Numbered from the stretch's first letter, positions 24,544 through 33,706 are shown. The stretch: 40,113 nt of DNA from Hyphomicrobiales bacterium (GCA_900469445.1 UBXM01000042.1:1-40113); one strand, 5' to 3'. Translations and numbers: made by a program. The notes: generated by a model not told the origin, from the sequence alone.

Positions 24544-26964
24544 TCAGTGAGCGATGGTCGTTGTGCCGTCTTCGGAACCTTCGACATTGGCGATGACCGG
24601 CGTTTCGACCGTACCATCCCACTCGATCGCTTCGGGGCGACGCACCAGCGCATGCTTGATCACTTCGCCCATGCGGGACACGGGGATGATCTCCATGTTG
24701 TTCTTCACGTTGTCCGGAATGTCTGCCAGATCCTTGGCATTTTCTTCCGGGATCAGAACCGTCTTGATGTTACCGCGAAGGGCGGCAAGCAGCTTTTCCT
24801 TCAGGCCACCGATCGGCAGGACGCGGCCGCGAAGGGTGATCTCGCCGGTCATGGCGACATCCTTGCGAACCGGAATGCCGGTCATGATCGAGACGATCGC
24901 GGTCGCCATGCCGACGCCGGCCGACGGGCCGTCCTTCGGGGTCGCACCTTCCGGCACGTGAACGTGGATGTCCGACTTGTCGAAACGCGGCGGCTCGATG
25001 CCGAAATCGACGGCGCGCGAACGGACATAGGATGCCGCCGCCGAAATCGATTCCTTCATCACGTCCTTCAGGTTGCCGGTCACGGTCATGCGCCCCTTGC
25101 CCGGCATCATCACGCCTTCGATGGTCAACAGTTCGCCGCCGACTTCCGTCCAGGCGAGACCGGTGACGACACCGACCTGATCCTCACCTTCCGCTTCGCC
25201 GTGGCGATAACGCGGAACACCGAGGTAATCGGAAATGTTGGCGGCCGTGATGGCAACCGACTTCGTCTTGCCCTTGATGATCTCGGTCACTGCCTTGCGG
25301 GCGAGCTTCATCAGCTCGCGCTCGAAGGAGCGAACGCCGGCTTCGCGGGTGTACTGCTGGCTGATCGCCATCAGGGCATCGTCCGAAACCGAGAATTCGT
25401 TCGGCTGCAGGGCATGTTCCTTGATGGCCTTCGGCAGAAGGTGACGCTTGGCGATCTCGCGCTTTTCATCTTCCGTGTAACCGGCGATGCGGATGATCTC
25501 CATGCGGTCCATCAGCGGACCCGGAATGTTGAGCGTGTTCGCCGTGGTGATGAACATCACGTCGGACAGGTCGTATTCGACTTCCAGGTAGTGATCCATG
25601 AAGGTCGAGTTCTGGGCCGGATCGAGCACTTCGAGCAGGGCCGCCGACGGATCGCCACGGAAGTCCGAGCCCATCTTGTCGATCTCGTCGAGCAGGAAGA
25701 GCGGATTGGACTTCTTGGCCTTCTTCATCGACTGGATGATCTTGCCGGGCATGGAACCAATATAAGTGCGGCGGTGACCGCGGATTTCGGCTTCGTCACG
25801 AACGCCACCGAGCGCCATGCGCACGTATTCGCGGCCGGTCGCCTTGGCGATCGACTGGGCGAGCGAGGTCTTGCCGACGCCCGGAGGGCCGACGAGGCAG
25901 AGGATCGGGCCCTTGATCTTGGTGGCACGCGCCTGAACCGCCAGATACTCGACGATACGCTCCTTGACCTTTTCCAGACCGAAGTGATCCAGTTCGAGGA
26001 TCTTTTCGGCATTGTTGAGGTCGGCCTTGATCTTAGACTTCTTGCCCCACGGAATGCCGAGCAGCCAGTCGAGATAGTTGCGCACGACGGTGGCTTCCGC
26101 CGACATCGGGCTCATCTGGCGCAGCTTCTTCAGTTCAGCTTCGGCCTTTTCCTTGGCTTCCTTGGAAAGCTTGGTCTTGCCGATACGCTCCTCCAGTTCG
26201 GCCATCTCGTCACGGCCTTCCTCGCCGTCGCCGAGCTCCTTCTGGATCGCCTTCATCTGTTCGTTCAGGTAATATTCGCGCTGGGTCTTCTCCATCTGGC
26301 GCTTGACGCGCGAGCGGATGCGTTTTTCGACCTGAAGGACAGAGATCTCACCTTCCATGAAGCCGAGCGCCTTTTCCAGACGCAGCTTGATGGACACCGT
26401 TTCCAGCATTTCCTGCTTTTCGGTGATCTTGATCGACAGGTGCGAGGCAACCGTATCAGCAAGCTTCGAGTAATCCTCGATCTGGCTGGCGGCGCCGACG
26501 ACTTCCGGCGAAATCTTCTTGTTGAGCTTTACGTAGTTCTCGAACTCGGAGACGACCGAGCGAGACAGGGCTTCCACCTCAACGGCGTCTTCCTCAGGCT
26601 CGTCGAGAACGTTGGCCTTGGCCTCATAGAACTCTTCGCGGTCGGTATAGGTGTCGATCTCGGCGCGCGCGCGGCCTTCGACGAGAACCTTGACCGTACC
26701 GTCAGGCAGCTTCAGCAGCTGCAGAACATTGGCGACCGTGCCGACCTTGTAGATCGCATCGGGCTCCGGGTCGTCATCACTGGCATTGATCTGGGTGACA
26801 AGCATGATCTGCTTGTCGGAGCCCATAACCTCCTCAAGCGCGCGGATGGATTTCTCACGTCCGACGAACAGGGGAACGATCATATGCGGGAAGACCACAA
26901 TGTCGCGCAATGGCAGGACCGGATAGGTCGCAGCGCCGGATGCAGCAGACGTTGAACTTGTCAT
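24544..26964 (-). CDS. lon: ATP-dependent protease Lon
   Basis: 806 residues, normal for LonA. Domains: N-terminal substrate-binding domain (about 14-210, starting YPVLPLRDIVVFPHM), a coiled-coil linker to about 300, the AAA+ module with Walker A GPPGVGKT (359-366) and Walker B LLDEID (424-429), and the C-terminal protease domain with the Ser-Lys dyad S681 (PKDGPSAG) and K724 (GGLKEKLLAAL), the same 43-residue spacing as in Escherichia coli. It forms a hexameric cytoplasmic protease that degrades misfolded and regulatory proteins; in Sinorhizobium, lon mutants overproduce exopolysaccharide, which may link it to the polysaccharide genes in this window. It follows clpX but has its own 413-base upstream region with a heat-shock-type promoter candidate. 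Confidence 0.98.
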   Translation of the reverse strand: MTSSTSAASGAATYPVLPLRDIVVFPHMIVPLFVGREKSIRALEEVMGSDKQIMLVTQINASDDDPEPDAIYKVGTVANVLQLLKLPDGTVKVLVEGRARAEIDTYTDREEFYEAKANVLDEPEEDAVEVEALSRSVVSEFENYVKLNKKISPEVVGAASQIEDYSKLADTVASHLSIKITEKQEMLETVSIKLRLEKALGFMEGEISVLQVEKRIRSRVKRQMEKTQREYYLNEQMKAIQKELGDGEEGRDEMAELEERIGKTKLSKEAKEKAEAELKKLRQMSPMSAEATVVRNYLDWLLGIPWGKKSKIKADLNNAEKILELDHFGLEKVKERIVEYLAVQARATKIKGPILCLVGPPGVGKTSLAQSIAKATGREYVRMALGGVRDEAEIRGHRRTYIGSMPGKIIQSMKKAKKSNPLFLLDEIDKMGSDFRGDPSAALLEVLDPAQNSTFMDHYLEVEYDLSDVMFITTANTLNIPGPLMDRMEIIRIAGYTEDEKREIAKRHLLPKAIKEHALQPNEFSVSDDALMAISQQYTREAGVRSFERELMKLARKAVTEIIKGKTKSVAITAANISDYLGVPRYRHGEAEGEDQVGVVTGLAWTEVGGELLTIEGVMMPGKGRMTVTGNLKDVMKESISAAASYVRSRAVDFGIEPPRFDKSDIHVHVPEGATPKDGPSAGVGMATAIVSIMTGIPVRKDVAMTGEITLRGRVLPIGGLKEKLLAALRGNIKTVLIPEENAKDLADIPDNVKNNMEIIPVSRMGEVIKHALVRRPEAIEWDGTVETPVIANVEGSEDGTTTIAH

Positions 26965-27034
26965 CTTGTTTCCTTTCCATCGTCCCGTTTCCGGGATGGC
27001 TTGAGCAAATACCCAAGCACTTCACTCCCGCCCA

Positions 27035-27063
27035 AGGTGGAGTTTTCCTATGTCATTTTCAAG
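27035..27063 (-). promoter_or_regulatory. Candidate RpoH (sigma-32) promoter of lon
   Basis: On the minus strand CTTGAAA (27063-27057) is followed after 14 bases by CTCCACCT (27042-27035), close to the heat-shock consensus CTTGAAA-N-CCCCATNT. It lies about 70 bases upstream of the lon start. Confidence 0.5.
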
Positions 27064-27322
27064 CCTTGCAGCAGCCCAGCCGTCGCCAACATGACAGGGA
27101 TATTACAAAATGCCCGCATAAACATGTCTACGTCGCCAACACACGCCAGACCGCCCGGTCATGGACGGAACATGCATTTTGTCCAGCTCTTCGCAAAAAC
27201 CGAAAAGCGAAGCAGCGAGAACAACCATGATCTGCGTGCTTTACGTCTAAAGCAAGCTGAATATCGCGCAACTGCCGGCTTTGAAGATTTCCCCAAAACC
27301 CTGTGCGGACCCACAGTTTGCC

Positions 27323-27351
27323 AAAAAAAAGAGGCCCCAATATGGGGCCTC
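27323..27351 (-). terminator. Intrinsic terminator of clpX
   Basis: Stem GAGGCCCCA/TGGGGCCTC (27331-27339 with 27343-27351), 3-nt loop, then eight T on the minus strand, 26 bases past the clpX stop. Confidence 0.92.
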
Positions 27352-27377
27352 GATCAAATCTATACTACCTGTATGGC

Positions 27378-28655
27378 TTAAGCCGAGACGTTGGCCTTCT
27401 CGTCCTGGCGGTCCGCATAGATGTAGAGCGGACGGGCATTGCCCTTCACCACGTCGTCGGAAATGACGACTTCGCGGACGCCGTCGAGGGCCGGAAGTTC
27501 GAACATCGTGTCGAGCAGGATCTTTTCCATGATCGAACGAAGGCCGCGGGCGCCGGTCTTGCGGATGATCGCCTTGCGGGCGATTTCGCGAAGGGCGTCC
27601 TCGTGGAAGGTCAGTTCCACGTCTTCCATCTCGAACAGGCGCTGATACTGCTTGATCAGCGCGTTCTTCGGCTCCGACAGGATCTGGATCAGTGCGTCCT
27701 CGTCCAGGTCTTCAAGCGTTGCCAGAACCGGCAGACGACCGATGAATTCCGGGATAAGGCCGAACTTGACCAGGTCTTCCGGTTCCAGTTCGCGCAGCAC
27801 TTCGCCAACGCGACGGTCGTCCGCAGCCTTGACCGATGCACCGAAACCGATTGAGGTCTTCTCGCCACGGGCGGAGATGATCTTGTCGAGACCGGCAAAG
27901 GCGCCGCCGCAGATGAACAGGATGTTCGTCGTGTCGACCTGCAGGAATTCCTGCTGCGGATGCTTGCGGCCGCCCTGCGGCGGAACCGAGGCAACCGTGC
28001 CTTCCATGATCTTCAGAAGCGCCTGCTGAACGCCCTCGCCCGACACGTCGCGGGTTATCGACGGGTTGTCCGACTTGCGCGAGATCTTGTCGACTTCGTC
28101 GATATAGACGATGCCGCGCTGGGCGCGCTCGACGTTGTAGTCGGCTGCCTGCAGGAGCTTCAGGATGATGTTTTCGACGTCCTCACCGACATAACCGGCT
28201 TCGGTCAGCGTCGTTGCATCAGCCATGGTGAAGGGAACGTCGATGATGCGGGCGAGCGTCTGGGCAAGATAGGTCTTGCCGCAGCCGGTCGGGCCGACGA
28301 GCATGATGTTCGACTTCGCAAGCTCGACATCGCCGCCCTTGGAGGCATGCGCGAGGCGCTTGTAATGGTTGTGTACGGCGACCGACAGGATGCGCTTGGC
28401 CTGCTGCTGGCCGATGACATATTCGTCGAGAACCTTGATGATGTCCTGGGGCGTGGGAACGCCGTCGCGGGACTTGACCATCGAGGTCTTGTTCTCTTCG
28501 CGAATGATGTCCATGCACAGTTCAACGCATTCATCGCAGATGAATACGGTCGGTCCGGCAATCAGCTTGCGGACCTCGTGCTGGCTCTTTCCGCAGAAGG
28601 AGCAGTACAATGTGTTCTTGGAGTCGCCGCCGTTGCCGCTGCTGACTTTGCTCAT
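27378..28655 (-). CDS. clpX: ATP-dependent Clp protease ATP-binding subunit ClpX
   Basis: 425 residues from the ATG at 28655 (AAGGAAAG upstream; the frame is open further but MSKVSSGNGG is the usual rhizobial N-terminus). An N-terminal zinc-binding domain with C-x2-C and C-x2-C (LYCSFCGK and FICDECVELC) selects substrates and adaptors. The AAA+ core has Walker A GPTGCGKT, the pore loop GYVG, Walker B IVYIDEVDK and the IGF loop (TSIGFGA) that docks onto ClpP. It unfolds proteins, such as ssrA-tagged ones, and feeds them to ClpP, whose gene lies 278 bases upstream in the same direction. In alphaproteobacteria ClpXP also controls cell-cycle proteins. Nothing unusual seen. Confidence 0.97.
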   Translation of the reverse strand: MSKVSSGNGGDSKNTLYCSFCGKSQHEVRKLIAGPTVFICDECVELCMDIIREENKTSMVKSRDGVPTPQDIIKVLDEYVIGQQQAKRILSVAVHNHYKRLAHASKGGDVELAKSNIMLVGPTGCGKTYLAQTLARIIDVPFTMADATTLTEAGYVGEDVENIILKLLQAADYNVERAQRGIVYIDEVDKISRKSDNPSITRDVSGEGVQQALLKIMEGTVASVPPQGGRKHPQQEFLQVDTTNILFICGGAFAGLDKIISARGEKTSIGFGASVKAADDRRVGEVLRELEPEDLVKFGLIPEFIGRLPVLATLEDLDEDALIQILSEPKNALIKQYQRLFEMEDVELTFHEDALREIARKAIIRKTGARGLRSIMEKILLDTMFELPALDGVREVVISDDVVKGNARPLYIYADRQDEKANVSA

Positions 28656-28770
28656 ATCACTTTCCTTCCAGCACTCTGCGCTCACGTGTATCGGGCGCAG
28701 TCCACTCAACCGCTGCCGGCACGTGACACCGACGGGCTTCACGTGCCTGCCCTTCTTCGGAGGTACTCTA

Positions 28771-28791
28771 CCGGTCCATATACTGGTCCGG
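28771..28791. repeat. Imperfect palindrome upstream of clpX
   Basis: CCGGTCCA and TGGTCCGG flank ATATAC, an 8-bp inverted repeat with one mismatch, about 115 bases before the clpX start. It could be an operator for clpX. Another short inverted repeat AACCCC/GGGGTT (28882-28907) lies closer to the clpP stop and could be a weak terminator. Confidence 0.35.
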
Positions 28792-28933
28792 CGGCAACGA
28801 AACCCCTAAGAAACAAATGCTATGTCATAAAAATTCAACACAGCATTAATAGTTACTAATAGCGCTTTCCGACCGACTTGAAACCCCTTTTTGCTCACAT
28901 CGGGGTTACAGTGGCGGAAAGGCTACAACCCAA

Positions 28934-29566
28934 TCAGCTTTCCGAGCCGCCTTCGAGCTCCTGACGCGAGGTCAGGATCTTGTCGATGACGCCCCAGTCC
29001 TGGGCTTCGTCCGACGTCATGAAGTGGTCGCGATCGAGGGTCTTTTCGACTTCCTCAAGGGTGCGACCCGTGTGCTTGACGTAGACTTCGTTCAGGCGGC
29101 GCTTCATCTTCAGGATGTCGCGTGCGTGACGCTCGATGTCGGACGCCTGGCCCTGGAAACCGCCGGACGGCTGATGCACCATGATGCGAGCATTCGGCGT
29201 TGCAAACCGCATGCCCTTCTCACCGGCGCACAGAAGCAGCGAGCCCATCGAAGCGGCCTGACCGATGCACAGCGTCGAAACGGCCGGCTTGATGAACTGC
29301 ATCGTGTCGTAGATCGCCATGCCGGCGGTGACGACGCCACCCGGCGAATTGATGTAGAGCGCGATTTCCTTCTTCGGGTTTTCGGCTTCGAGGAAGAGAA
29401 GCTGGGCGCAGACGAGCGACGCCATGTGATCTTCCACCGGACCGGTCAGGAAAATGATGCGCTCCTTCAACAGGCGCGAATAAATATCGTAAGAGCGCTC
29501 ACCGCGGTTGGTCTGTTCGACGACCATAGGCACCAGGGCCATTGCGGTATCAACTGGATTTTTCAT
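28934..29566 (-). CDS. clpP: ATP-dependent Clp protease proteolytic subunit ClpP
   Basis: 210 residues. A serine peptidase that forms the double-heptamer barrel of ClpXP and ClpAP. Catalytic triad S106 (GQAASMGS), H131 (MVHQPSGG) and D180 (DRDHF) with the same spacing as the Escherichia coli enzyme; the N-terminal loops (MVVEQTNRGERSYDIYSRLL) are present. Start ATG preceded by AAAGGACGGAC. It is the first gene of the clpP-clpX-lon-hupB series and has a heat-shock promoter candidate. Rhizobia often carry several clpP copies; this is the one linked to clpX. Confidence 0.97.
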   Translation of the reverse strand: MKNPVDTAMALVPMVVEQTNRGERSYDIYSRLLKERIIFLTGPVEDHMASLVCAQLLFLEAENPKKEIALYINSPGGVVTAGMAIYDTMQFIKPAVSTLCIGQAASMGSLLLCAGEKGMRFATPNARIMVHQPSGGFQGQASDIERHARDILKMKRRLNEVYVKHTGRTLEEVEKTLDRDHFMTSDEAQDWGVIDKILTSRQELEGGSES

Positions 29567-29931
29567 GTCCGTCCTTTGTCAAATGCCTTGCCGAAGGCAG
29601 CGTGGCGCTCCGGAATCATTGGAATGGGTCAATCCCTACATAGAGTGTCAATGCCCGGTACTTCAAGACGGAGAGCCCGATATCCTTAACTCAGCGGGGA
29701 TCGCGAGCCTGACCGCATCTGCGCTGTCGCGAATAAACCGCTTCGGCTCAATGCTGCATCCGCAATGCCCACGGTCTTTTCTCCGCTCAAGGTAAAGCAG
29801 CGGTAAACCCTTACCAAGAAACCGGCCTTTTTGAAGAACAAAGGCTTTAGCAGGCATATTCGACGCAAACGCCACCTTAAACTTTCTCTTCTATACACCC
29901 GACATGCCGAGTTTCGTCGGGGAGTATTGGG
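29567..29931. other. Divergent intergenic region between clpP and the GGDEF gene
   Basis: 365 bases. Holds the clpP heat-shock promoter candidate (29638-29667). Toward the GGDEF gene, TTGAAG and CATATT 18 bases apart (about 29832-29861) are a possible rightward promoter. No further gene or RNA seen. Confidence 0.5.
29638..29667 (-). promoter_or_regulatory. Candidate RpoH (sigma-32) promoter of clpP
   Basis: On the minus strand CTTGAAG (29667-29661) and CTCTATGT (29645-29638) are 15 bases apart, close to the heat-shock consensus. About 70 bases upstream of the clpP ATG. Confidence 0.5.
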
Positions 29932-31185
29932 TTGGATATTGTTACAGGCTTCATGATCTGGGCCGCCGAGGCGAGCACGATCGGCGTGCTTTTGTGGTCG
30001 CGCTGGTTTTACGAGCGCCAACCGTTCTATTTCACCTGGGGAACGGGCTTCGTCTTTCACGGCGTCGGCGTCGGCATGGTCGCGATGCGCGGCACATTGC
30101 CGGATTTCGTGTCGATCGAGATCGCCAATGTCATGGCGCTTGCCGGAATTGGCCTTTGGGTCGCCGGAATGATGCAGTTCGACAAGCGGCGCGTGGAACC
30201 ACTCGTCGCCATTCCTTCGCTGATCTTCATCGCCGGCATGCTGCTTGAGCCCGTGCGAGACAATTTCAGCTACCGTGTCGCGCTTTTCCACGGTGCAGCG
30301 TCGGTCGGCTATCTGATGCTGATCGCCACCGTTCTATGGGGCGAAAACGGTCGTTCGCAGACCCGTCGGGTTTTTGCCGCCTGCGTTGGCGTCCAGGTCC
30401 TGTCGAGCATGATCGTTGCGATCTTCGCGCTGATCAGCCAGCCGCAATCCTTCTCGGCCGGCACCGACAAGAGTTCATTCGTTCTGCTTCTGATCGCCGC
30501 CCTCTGCTTCATCGCCGCCATCATGAGCGGAGCCAAGCTCATCAACGAGCGCAACGAAGCCAAGCTGAAACTGCTCGCCGTTACCGATCCGCTGACCAAC
30601 CTGCTCAACCGCCGCGGACTGATCGACGAATTCCACATGCTGAAGCGAAGCCATTCGGGCGAAAGCGGCCTTTTGGCGCTCATCCATCTGGATCTTGACG
30701 GTTTCAAGCAGATCAACGACCTCTACGGCCACCAGGCGGGTGATGAAGTCCTGGTCGCCTTCGCAAGGATCGGCACGGCAGCCCAACGGGGACGCGGATC
30801 GTTCGGCCGTATGGGCGGCGAAGAATTCGCGTCCATCATGCATGTCGCCAACATGATCGAAGCGGCAAGTGTGGCAGAAGCGATCAGGACGACCTTGAAG
30901 CATCAGCCGATCGTGGTTGGAGAACATCAGATCCCCGTCACGGTCAGTATCGGCATCGCGCTCGCGGAAATCCGGTCCGCCAATCTCGACACGCTGCTCA
31001 GCACGGCCGACCGGGCGCTTTATGTCGCCAAGACCAACGGGCGGGACCGCACCGCGATCGGTACGGAAAACGATGTTTCGATCGTTCCCGCCATCGATCA
31101 CCCCGACACGCAGGATGTGCCGGTGCAGGCCAGCATGACACAGCAGGTGGCGGCGCTGCGCCGTATCGTTGCGATCGGCAAGTAA
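29932..31185 (+). CDS. Membrane-bound GGDEF diguanylate cyclase
   Basis: 417 residues from a TTG at 29932 with GGGGAG seven bases upstream. The first 200 residues contain about six or seven hydrophobic helices, forming a membrane sensor domain of no named type. The C-terminal GGDEF domain (about 213-375) has the metal and substrate motif LDLDGFKQINDLYGH (D254) and an intact active-site loop GGEEF (295-299), so it should convert two GTP to cyclic di-GMP. The product-inhibition site RxxD five residues before the loop is replaced by RGRG (286-289), so feedback inhibition at that site is probably absent. A 40-residue tail follows. It stands alone between the clp genes and ggt. Cyclic di-GMP would favour attachment and polysaccharide production. 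Confidence 0.9.
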   Translation: MDIVTGFMIWAAEASTIGVLLWSRWFYERQPFYFTWGTGFVFHGVGVGMVAMRGTLPDFVSIEIANVMALAGIGLWVAGMMQFDKRRVEPLVAIPSLIFIAGMLLEPVRDNFSYRVALFHGAASVGYLMLIATVLWGENGRSQTRRVFAACVGVQVLSSMIVAIFALISQPQSFSAGTDKSSFVLLLIAALCFIAAIMSGAKLINERNEAKLKLLAVTDPLTNLLNRRGLIDEFHMLKRSHSGESGLLALIHLDLDGFKQINDLYGHQAGDEVLVAFARIGTAAQRGRGSFGRMGGEEFASIMHVANMIEAASVAEAIRTTLKHQPIVVGEHQIPVTVSIGIALAEIRSANLDTLLSTADRALYVAKTNGRDRTAIGTENDVSIVPAIDHPDTQDVPVQASMTQQVAALRRIVAIGK

Positions 31186-31283
31186 GCGCTTCGCAGTCAG
31201 GGAGGCAGCTCCTTTTTCGTGCCGCCCCTTGTCTTCGCCTTCCAGCCACCCAAATCCCTCCCAAAAGAACCGGAGGGCGGGAC

Positions 31284-33038
31284 ATGGCAAAGACACTTTA
31301 CGGGGCTGTGGTCATCAGCCTGCTATCGATCTCATCCGCACCTGCACAGCAGGCATCCGACACAATCGCTCCCGAACGCGCGACAGGCACGACCCGTGCC
31401 AAACGCGTGGAGGCCCGCGAGTTCATGGTTGCGGCGGCCAATCCGCTCGCGGCGCAGGCTGGCCGGGACATCCTTGCCGCCGGCGGCAATGCGATAGACG
31501 CGATGGTAGCGGTGCAGGCCGTACTCGGCCTCGTCGAGCCGCAGAGTTCAGGCCTCGGTGGCGGTGCCTTCCTGGTCTATTACGATGCCGCCAAGAAGAG
31601 ACTGACGACATTCGACGGTCGGGAAACCGCGCCGATGGAGGCGACGCCCAAGCTGTTTCTCGACGATGCCGGCAAACCGCTGAAATTCATGGAAGCCGTC
31701 GTCGGCGGTCGCTCGGTCGGCACGCCCGGCACCGTTCGTCTGCTGGAAGATGTTCAGACGCGTTACGGCAACAAGAGCTGGCCAAGTCTGTGGAAATCGG
31801 CAGCCGCACTTGCCCGCGACGGGTTTGCAGTCTCGCCGCGCCTCGCGTCGCTGATCGCCGCCGAAGGGGACGCGCTGAAACGGTACGAAGGGGCTCGAAC
31901 CTATTTCTTCGATCAGTCCGGCGCACCGCTGAAGGCCGGGCATATCCTGAAAAATCCCGAATATACCAAAACCGTAGAGGCGATCGCGACGGGTGGCGCC
32001 GACGCCTTCTATCGCGGCCCGATCGCCGAGGACATCGTCAAGACGGTTCGTGGCGCACGCGACAATCCCGGTGTTCTTTCACCCATTGACCTTGCCACCT
32101 ATCACATCAAGGAACGCCAGCCCGTCTGCTTTGCCTATCGCGCGCTCGACATCTGCGGCATGGGACCGCCGTCGTCGGGCGGAATTGCGATCAGCCAGAT
32201 ACTGGGCGTGAGCGAGAATTTCGACCTCAAGGCGCTTGGCCCGGAGAATGTCGAAAGCTGGCGGATCATCGGCGATGCGCAGCGCCTGGCGTTTGCCGAT
32301 CGCGAGCGCTACGTGGCGGACACCGATTTCCAGCCGCTGCCGACCAAGGGCCTGCTCGACAAAAGCTATCTCGGCGAACGGGCCAAACTTCTCGATGGCG
32401 ACAAGGCGCTTGCCAAGGATGCCGTCAAGGCGGGTGAGCCGGAATGGGATCATGCCATGCTACTCGGCCGGGATGCCGCAATCGAGCTGCCATCCACCAG
32501 CCATTTCGTCATCGTCGACAAAGAAGGCAACGTCGTCTCGATGACGACGACGATCGAGAACGGCTTCGGCTCGCGGCTGATGACAAATGGCTTCCTGCTC
32601 AATAACGAGCTGACGGATTTTTCTTTCAAGACCCATGACGGCGGATTTGCAGTCGCCAACCGCGTCGAACCCGGCAAGCGGCCTCGCTCCTCCATGGCGC
32701 CGACGATCGTGATGAAGGACGGCAAGCCGCTGCTTGCCATCGGTTCGCCGGGCGGCAGCCAGATCATCGGTTATGTCGCACAGGCGCTGATTGCCTATAT
32801 CGACTGGGGAATGCCGGTCGAACAGATCGTTGCCCAGCCGCATCTGATCAATCGGTTCGGCACCTACGACATCGAGGCAGGCACGACGGCCGAGAAATTC
32901 GCAGACCCGCTGAAGGCACTGGGCTACGAGGTGAAGCCGGGTGAGATGAATTCCGGCCTGCATGCGATCGAGATCACGGAAGGCGGGCTCAACGGCAGCG
33001 CCGATCCGCGCCGCGAGGGCATCGCGATCGGCGAATAG
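31284..33038 (+). CDS. ggt: Gamma-glutamyltransferase (glutathione hydrolase)
   Basis: 584 residues with a Sec signal peptide (MAKTLYGAVVISLLSISSAP, cleavage after APA). The proenzyme cuts itself before a threonine to give large and small subunits; here that residue is T405 in LPSTSHF, where most relatives have TTH, so the second position is Ser. R113 (DGRETAP) binds the gamma-glutamyl carboxylate, and PSSGG (296-300) and GSPGGSQII near the end complete the family motifs. It hydrolyses or transfers the gamma-glutamyl group of glutathione in the periplasm. ATG with GGAGGGCGGGAC directly upstream. It is monocistronic as far as can be seen. Confidence 0.95.
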   Translation: MAKTLYGAVVISLLSISSAPAQQASDTIAPERATGTTRAKRVEAREFMVAAANPLAAQAGRDILAAGGNAIDAMVAVQAVLGLVEPQSSGLGGGAFLVYYDAAKKRLTTFDGRETAPMEATPKLFLDDAGKPLKFMEAVVGGRSVGTPGTVRLLEDVQTRYGNKSWPSLWKSAAALARDGFAVSPRLASLIAAEGDALKRYEGARTYFFDQSGAPLKAGHILKNPEYTKTVEAIATGGADAFYRGPIAEDIVKTVRGARDNPGVLSPIDLATYHIKERQPVCFAYRALDICGMGPPSSGGIAISQILGVSENFDLKALGPENVESWRIIGDAQRLAFADRERYVADTDFQPLPTKGLLDKSYLGERAKLLDGDKALAKDAVKAGEPEWDHAMLLGRDAAIELPSTSHFVIVDKEGNVVSMTTTIENGFGSRLMTNGFLLNNELTDFSFKTHDGGFAVANRVEPGKRPRSSMAPTIVMKDGKPLLAIGSPGGSQIIGYVAQALIAYIDWGMPVEQIVAQPHLINRFGTYDIEAGTTAEKFADPLKALGYEVKPGEMNSGLHAIEITEGGLNGSADPRREGIAIGE

Positions 33039-33268
33039 TTCGGCCCGCCGCTCCTCTTCCAACGCCTGGCCGACCGTGCGGCTGAAGGGCCCTGCCCACC
33101 GTCAAGGGTGTCCATCATTTCACTGGATTGAAGCGGTCCGGCGCAAGCTGGAGATGCCGCTTTCGTCATTGCGGCGACAGTACGCCACATCGAAAACACA
33201 TGGCTCTTATGCAAACTGGTCGATGGTTTAGCCGGAACAGTACCTTATAGTACGGTTAGGGAGGATCG

Positions 33269-33706
33269 TTGAACAGGACCCCTTCCGTGACCAAGCGCAA
33301 GACAGCCATTCTCCTGCACAAGAGCCTTCATGGCAGCCGCTTCGCACAGGTGGTGCTGATCGTTCTCCTGTGGCTCGCCGGTGAAGCTGTGTCGCGCAGC
33401 ACCGGCATACCGGTTCCAGGCAGCGTGCTCGGACTGTTCGGCCTTCTCTATCTGCTTGTCAGCGGCACGATCCGCCTTTCGACCATGCGGCGCGGCGCTT
33501 ATTTCCTGCTGGCGGACATGCTGCTTTTCTTCGTTCCCGCCGTGCTCGCGGTTCTCGACCATTCCGAGTTTCTCGGCCTCGTTGGGCTCAAGGTCCTGGC
33601 CGTCATTCTCGCGGGAACGCTGGTGGTGATGTGCGTAACGGCTCTGGCCGTCGATCTCGGTTACCGGCTGATGCTCCGCCTGGAGAACCGCCATGCCGTC
33701 TCCTGA
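33269..33706 (+). CDS. lrgA: CidA/LrgA family membrane protein
   Basis: 145 residues from a TTG at 33269 with GGGAGG at good spacing. About four transmembrane helices and the family motif GIPVPGSVLGLFGLLYLL. CidA/LrgA proteins are holin-like; in Gram-positive bacteria they affect murein hydrolase activity, and related pairs in other organisms act in export of small organic acids. It overlaps the LrgB gene by 14 bases, so the two are co-translated. A short palindrome GTAC-N6-GTAC with TATAGT at about 33239-33253 could be the promoter or operator. Confidence 0.88.
   Translation: MNRTPSVTKRKTAILLHKSLHGSRFAQVVLIVLLWLAGEAVSRSTGIPVPGSVLGLFGLLYLLVSGTIRLSTMRRGAYFLLADMLLFFVPAVLAVLDHSEFLGLVGLKVLAVILAGTLVVMCVTALAVDLGYRLMLRLENRHAVS

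Larger units (their letters stand above)
26965..27377. other. Intergenic region between clpX and lon
   Basis: 413 bases without a gene. It contains the clpX terminator (27323-27351), the lon heat-shock promoter candidate (27035-27063), and an exact 11-base direct repeat CGTCGCCAACA at 27081-27091 and 27131-27141, 50 bases apart. Between about 27145 and 27320 I see nothing further. Confidence 0.6.

Noticed and set aside
24547..26955. Very long open frame on the + strand opposite lon
   Set aside because: It mirrors a well-conserved lon gene codon for codon, has no ribosome binding site and encodes a composition typical of antisense frames in GC-rich DNA. Similar frames opposite katG, rkpA, rkpG, yhaN, the phytase-like gene and the TerC gene were left out for the same reason.
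27081..27141. CRISPR-like or operator repeat in the clpX-lon spacer
   Set aside because: Only two copies of an 11-base word 50 bases apart; too little to call an array or a regulatory site.
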